A DNA stretch of 64,000 nucleotides from Galbula dea (taxonomy: Eukaryota > Chordata > Aves > Piciformes > Galbulidae), in NCBI GenBank assembly GCA_013399015.1, contig VWZX01010610.1, positions 62,001-126,000 on the forward strand. The letters run 5' to 3'. The notes below the pieces were generated by a model. That model saw only the letters and a program-made list of their open reading frames with translations, did not search any database and was not told where the DNA came from. The position numbers were made by a program, and so were the translations under genes. Position 1 is the first letter of the stretch; each line of letters begins with the position of its first letter. Shown here piece after piece: positions 59,887-64,000 of the stretch.

Positions 59887-62039
59887 CTGGATTCATAATC
59901 TGGTGCATGAGGTAATGTGTGGCTGGAAAGCTAATGCATTAAGGAGGAAAGAGTGGAGGTTCTTGATATCTGGTAACTGCAGGAGGGAGAATTAAGCTTC
60001 AGTCAGGGAGTAAAATAAAGGCTTTATTTCTAATGTTGCAAATTTTGAGCATTTAAAAATGCTGAATCCTCAAGTCATAAGGTCACTTGAAAAACTTTAA
60101 GTTACTCTTTAGGGTAATAACATGCTGACTGTCGCCACTTAAGCTATACTCCTGCAGTAATTTGAAGTGGTTTTTTTCAGCTTTGAAGGCAGAGACTGTA
60201 GAATTTAATGAGGGTTGATGTTCTCATATAGTTACTTAACTCCTACTAGATTGGGTCTGAGAGGAAGAAGTATAAAAGTATGCAGTGGAATGATTAAACT
60301 GCAAGGCAGTGACATTGTCAGGCTTTTCTTTTTTTTTGCATTTTCATTGCCTTGATTTCATGAGTAATATAAGCATCTTGTGTATGTAGCAACGTTAATG
60401 TTTGATTCCTTCCTTTTGTTTCTGTTTCTGGGGGAGTGAGCTCAATCTGTTTCACAGGTGACTGACTACATTTAGGTGGTGTGAAAGGAATACAATGAAG
60501 CCTCACTGAAGATCAGATGAATTTAGGAAACACGTCAGCCAAAGGCTGACCTAGTCTAATACTGTGATATGTACATTATTCATATTCTTGCCAATCTTTG
60601 TTTATTGCAGATGTTCTTATTGTAGATTCTTCTTCTGTGAGTGGTTTTGGCATGGCAGACAAGTGACATAATTAAAACCGGATGCTGTCGTATCTAAAAT
60701 CTCACAGCAATTAGCCAGCTGCAATCAGGAACTTTGGTATATGTCCAAATAATGCTATGCATACCAAGTGTCAGTGTTTTATTTATTCATAGGAAGTGGT
60801 AGCCTTGTTAAGAAACATGATACTTAATTACTTGTGCAACTTCAGTACAAAATTCAAGTTAAGTTTTGAAGATGGAGACAGATTTATATCAGGGAAAGAT
60901 ATGTTTGCCTGGAAAGCCTGTGGTTTTAAGGTTGCACCAAATACATGCCTAAGCTATTCATAGTTGTAGAGTTGTTTTCTATTATTGGTGCAATCTTTTG
61001 GGAAAATAAGGAGAAAATATGTTTTGATGTATTGTTTTATTTGTTTAGCCTATGTCAGCTACACCAAAAAGTACAATTTTCTGCACTGAATTAAAGAATT
61101 GATAAACAAACAATTATTACACTGAGTATGCAGTTCTGTAAGGTTCCTGTTTTTACATGAACACGAGATACTGTCATCTAGCAGCTGCATCACTGATCAG
61201 AAAAATGGTTAGAGGCTGTACAATATTGATGGTACATTGACCATTACATGTAGTTACCCCAGCAACAGAGTTACCAATTCTGGGAACAAACAATTGTTAC
61301 AGTTTAGTTTCTTTTGTATGCTTTTTTGTTTGTTTGTTTTTTAGAAGGGACTGGGACACACTGTCTCACTGAGGCAGAATCTGAATTTCCACAGAAATTC
61401 CTTCTGAAGTCAAGGGCTGGGAGAATATTCAGGAAAAGTACTGCTATATATTTGTTCAGTTTTTATACTTTGGTGCTTACTGTGGATAATCATCAGAGAC
61501 AGGAAAAGTTGGGCAAGATGGAGCTTGTTCTGGCTAAGCATAACTCATCTGATATGGTGGTATTCTGTGCAAGTCCAGGGGTTGAACAGTGTGGGGCCTA
61601 TGTGTGCACAAGCATAGGATATCACTTGGATTTCTTCCAGGTTGTAGGATCTCATCTGTATACAACTGGTTCACACCCTTTGTAATATGACTAAGAAGTA
61701 GATTTAGCTGAGAGAGTAAAAGGAATTCACCTCTTAGTCTCCCATTCCTCTGCCAGACCTCTGGCACTCACTTGAAGTTTGTCTCCACCACCTGGGACAA
61801 ACTACACTGGGAACAGTGGAAGACAGGGAGAGAAAAGTGTGGCACACTCAATGTGACAACATGTTTGGAAAAATAACCAAGGAGAAAAGATAGTTAGTGC
61901 TTGCTGTTTTAATGAGCGAGGAGGGGACTGTGGTGTTCATAAGAATGGGTCAAGTCATGCCCAAAGAGCAAAACTCTTTTTGAATGTAGGCTGGCAGGAC
62001 ATAGCTGTCTTGTTCTATGAGTTTTTGAGATTTCTAAGA
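59887..62039. other. Unassigned AT-rich DNA
   Basis: No gene was called. A 123-codon plus-strand frame at 61314-61685 lacks family resemblance and has no coherent splice context. The region around 60600-60780 contains ATTA-type and CAGCTG words and is balanced in composition. It could be a conserved non-coding element, which cannot be judged without alignment. Confidence 0.45.
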
Positions 62040-62575
62040 TCTAGAATAGAAATGAAGAGAATTGTTCCACTTGGAAGAGGCCTATAATGATTGTCTAGTC
62101 CAAATGCCTTGCCACTTCAGGGCTGACCAAAATTTAAAGTATACTAAGGGTATTGCCTAAATGTCCCTTAAACACTGACAGTCTTGGGGCATAAACCACC
62201 TCTCTAGGGTGCCTGTTCCAGTGTTTGAGCACCGTTTCAATAAAGAAATGCTTCCTAATGTCAAGTCTGAGCCTCCTCTGACATAACGTTGAACTGTTTC
62301 TGTGTTTCTTGTCACTGGATCCCAAGGAGAAGAGATCAGCACCTCTCTCTCCACTTCTCCTCCTCAGGAAGCTGTAGAAAACAATGAGGTCACCCTTCAG
62401 GCCCCTTTTCTCCAAACCAGAAAGTGCCAGTGTCATTGGCCCACCTGGACATGCCTTGCAGCCCTTTCATCAGCTTTGTTGCCCTCCTCTGGACACATTC
62501 AATTACCTTAACATCCTTTTATATTTGTGGGGCCAAAACCTGCACACAATACTGAAGGTGAGGGTGGACCAATGT
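62040..62575 (-). mobile_element. Old CR1 copy, minus orientation
   Basis: The plus strand shows ATTGTTCCACTTGGAAGAGG, TCTAGTCCAAATGCC, the ORF2 tail, and ends near GCACACAATACTGAAGGTGA. The terminal octamers are nearly erased and substitutions are frequent, so it is one of the older copies. Confidence 0.88.
62134..62436 (-). pseudogene. CR1 ORF2 C-terminal remnant, open
   Basis: Open for 100 codons with LSGLEKRGLKGDLIVFYSFL, GADLFSLGSSDKKHRNSS, LDIRKHFFIETVLKHWNRHP and FKGHLGNTLSIL. This matches the CR1 ORF2 tail in order despite divergence. No start or function of its own is expected. Confidence 0.84.
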
Positions 62576-64000
62576 TAAACACAGAATTTCAAAATAAATT
62601 CTTGCTTTACTATGTATAAGGCAGCTTCCAAGTAAAAAAAAAAAAAAAAAGCACCTCAACCATATACATTGTTCTGACAGTATCATACTAGCCTTTGTTT
62701 GTTACTACTTGTACTGTAATTTTTATATTTGAGGGAGTAAATCGAATATTTGTTTACATGATACAGTGTGCAACTGTACCCTCTTTGCTGGTTCACTGAA
62801 ATACTAAATAGATTGTGGACTATTTGGTTTTGTTTTTATTGGATCATCTACTTGCCCCTTCCAGTTGAAGCAGACTACCATGGTTCATTTTTGACATTAC
62901 ATAAAATACTGTTTCTCTGCTGTATTACATTTATGTATTACATTTGATGTGAAACTTGCAAATGTTAATCTATATCCCTGAGACTAACACAACCCCACAG
63001 CCTTGTTAGAGACAGATTAAGACATGGATAAAGAGCCCCCAAACTTTAAAATATTCAATTAAAATTGGAATAGCTCCTGACATATTTGTTCAGAGGTCAA
63101 AAAGATTGAGCAACGCAAGGCAAAATGAAAGGAAATGGAAAAAGATGTTATGCTTAAGAGAAAAGTAAGAATAATTGGTTTAACATCTGATGAAGTAATG
63201 GTTATAAACTTTTCTGCATTCTAGAAACCAGGGGTAAGTAGTCAAAGACAAGCTCTACTTAAGGACTGGAGACCCAGGCCTATTATCAATTTATTAAGTC
63301 CACTCAGAATACCTATTTTATGACCTTTTCAGTTAAGATTCTTGAAGGTAATTGTTACTTGGAGTGTTCAGAAGCTAGTGAATATTTTAGATTAGTTTAA
63401 TATTATAAATAAAATAATCCTGCCTTGAAATAATGCACACTAATGCTTTAAATGTTTCATGAGAATATTTTTGAAACAAGTCATTCTTTGGATTACCTTC
63501 AATAAATACTGAGAGTTCAATTTAAAAGACTGTGATCTGAGTTCACCCTTGATGAAAATGAGTTGGCTTCAAAGGAATTACAGCAAGGAACAATTTGTTC
63601 CAGAATGCATTTTTACTTTAACTGTGTCATAGGACGACGTAACACACAGAAGACAGCCACTGAATGGAGAGTAGGAATGAAATTGGTTATTAAACAGAAC
63701 TTAGTGCCATGTGGTTAAAATTAGGAAGGATGCAGGTATTTGGTAGTCCTGTCACATAACTTGGAAATCACACAAGCTGACACTTTGCAAAGACCTAGAA
63801 TTATCATTCAACAAAAAGGTACATGAAGAAAGGTTGTTTTTAAAAACTGATATGTGTATTTGAACAGAATGATGCTATCAGCTTTGCTTATTCTAAAAAC
63901 CTCATCTGTGACTGAATTTAAAGGGTGCATGTAGCAAATAAGTGACATCTCTGCCTATCTTGTGTTATGTCTGTAGTGAGACTAAAGCAAAGCTTAGGTA
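62576..64000. other. Unassigned AT-rich DNA
   Basis: Contains a 17-A run at 62634-62650 but no recognised gene, transposon terminus or exon. Confidence 0.5.

Noticed and set aside
61314..61685. 123-codon plus-strand open frame downstream of the candidate exon
   Set aside because: In the phase required by that exon, the acceptor at about 61344 leads to a stop after 20 codons. The long frame itself resembles nothing known.
1..64000. tRNA, rRNA, snRNA, CRISPR, operon or mitochondrial insertion
   Set aside because: No diagnostic box, array or coding match was seen by eye. A short or diverged RNA gene could still be missed without a covariance-model search.

Overview
The window looks like AT-rich nuclear DNA from a bird. 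The strongest sign is at least fourteen insertions of CR1 (chicken repeat 1), the dominant avian non-LTR retrotransposon. Most keep the diagnostic 3' end: a GGTCCCTTCCAAC-like block followed by tandem ATTCTRTG octamers. No bacterial gene structure, rRNA, tRNA or CRISPR array is visible. No complete host protein-coding gene can be supported. Nearly all open frames longer than 60 codons are either CR1 ORF2 remnants or chance. The sequence is probably intergenic or intronic. I cannot name the species. The mix of CR1 subfamilies plus ERV-like LTR pieces would suit many neoavian birds.

Layout. 1-5.5 kb: unassigned AT-rich DNA with an 18-bp pyrimidine minisatellite (3.4 kb) and an exact 38-bp tandem duplication (4.7 kb). 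5.5-7.75 kb: a repeat cluster of a plus-strand CR1, a minus-strand CR1, and a solo ERV-like LTR butted against the second CR1. 9.7 and 13.5 kb: two short CR1 3' fragments. 15.6 kb: an LTR-like end on the minus strand. 17.7-20.3 kb: a CR1, then a GC-richer patch containing one copy of an unnamed dispersed repeat, with a second copy 1.65 kb further on. 22.2 and 24.1 kb: two minus-strand CR1s. 30.2-30.6 kb: a 39-bp tandem duplication and a very young CR1 3' tail. 38.5-39.8 kb: a long minus-strand CR1 holding a reverse-transcriptase fragment and an assembly gap (39205-39359). 40.5-41.5 kb: a CR1 nested inside an older CR1, with a perfect hairpin at the inner element's 3' end. 43.7-45.6 kb: the longest CR1, with reverse-transcriptase motifs A and C still legible between frameshifts. 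59.3 and 62.0 kb: two more CR1s.

The one candidate for a host coding segment is a 163-nt plus-strand exon at 58792-58954. It has a consensus branch site, polypyrimidine tract and acceptor, two upstream mini-ORFs, a start codon in good context, 17 codons, and a strong donor in phase 0. It resembles the first coding exon of a long-intron gene whose remaining exons lie beyond the window. I do not recognise the peptide.

I found no convincing novel biological system. The most useful leads are the candidate exon, the hairpin-ended nested CR1, the gap whose size disagrees with the element it interrupts, and the near-identical CR1 3' tails that imply recent activity.
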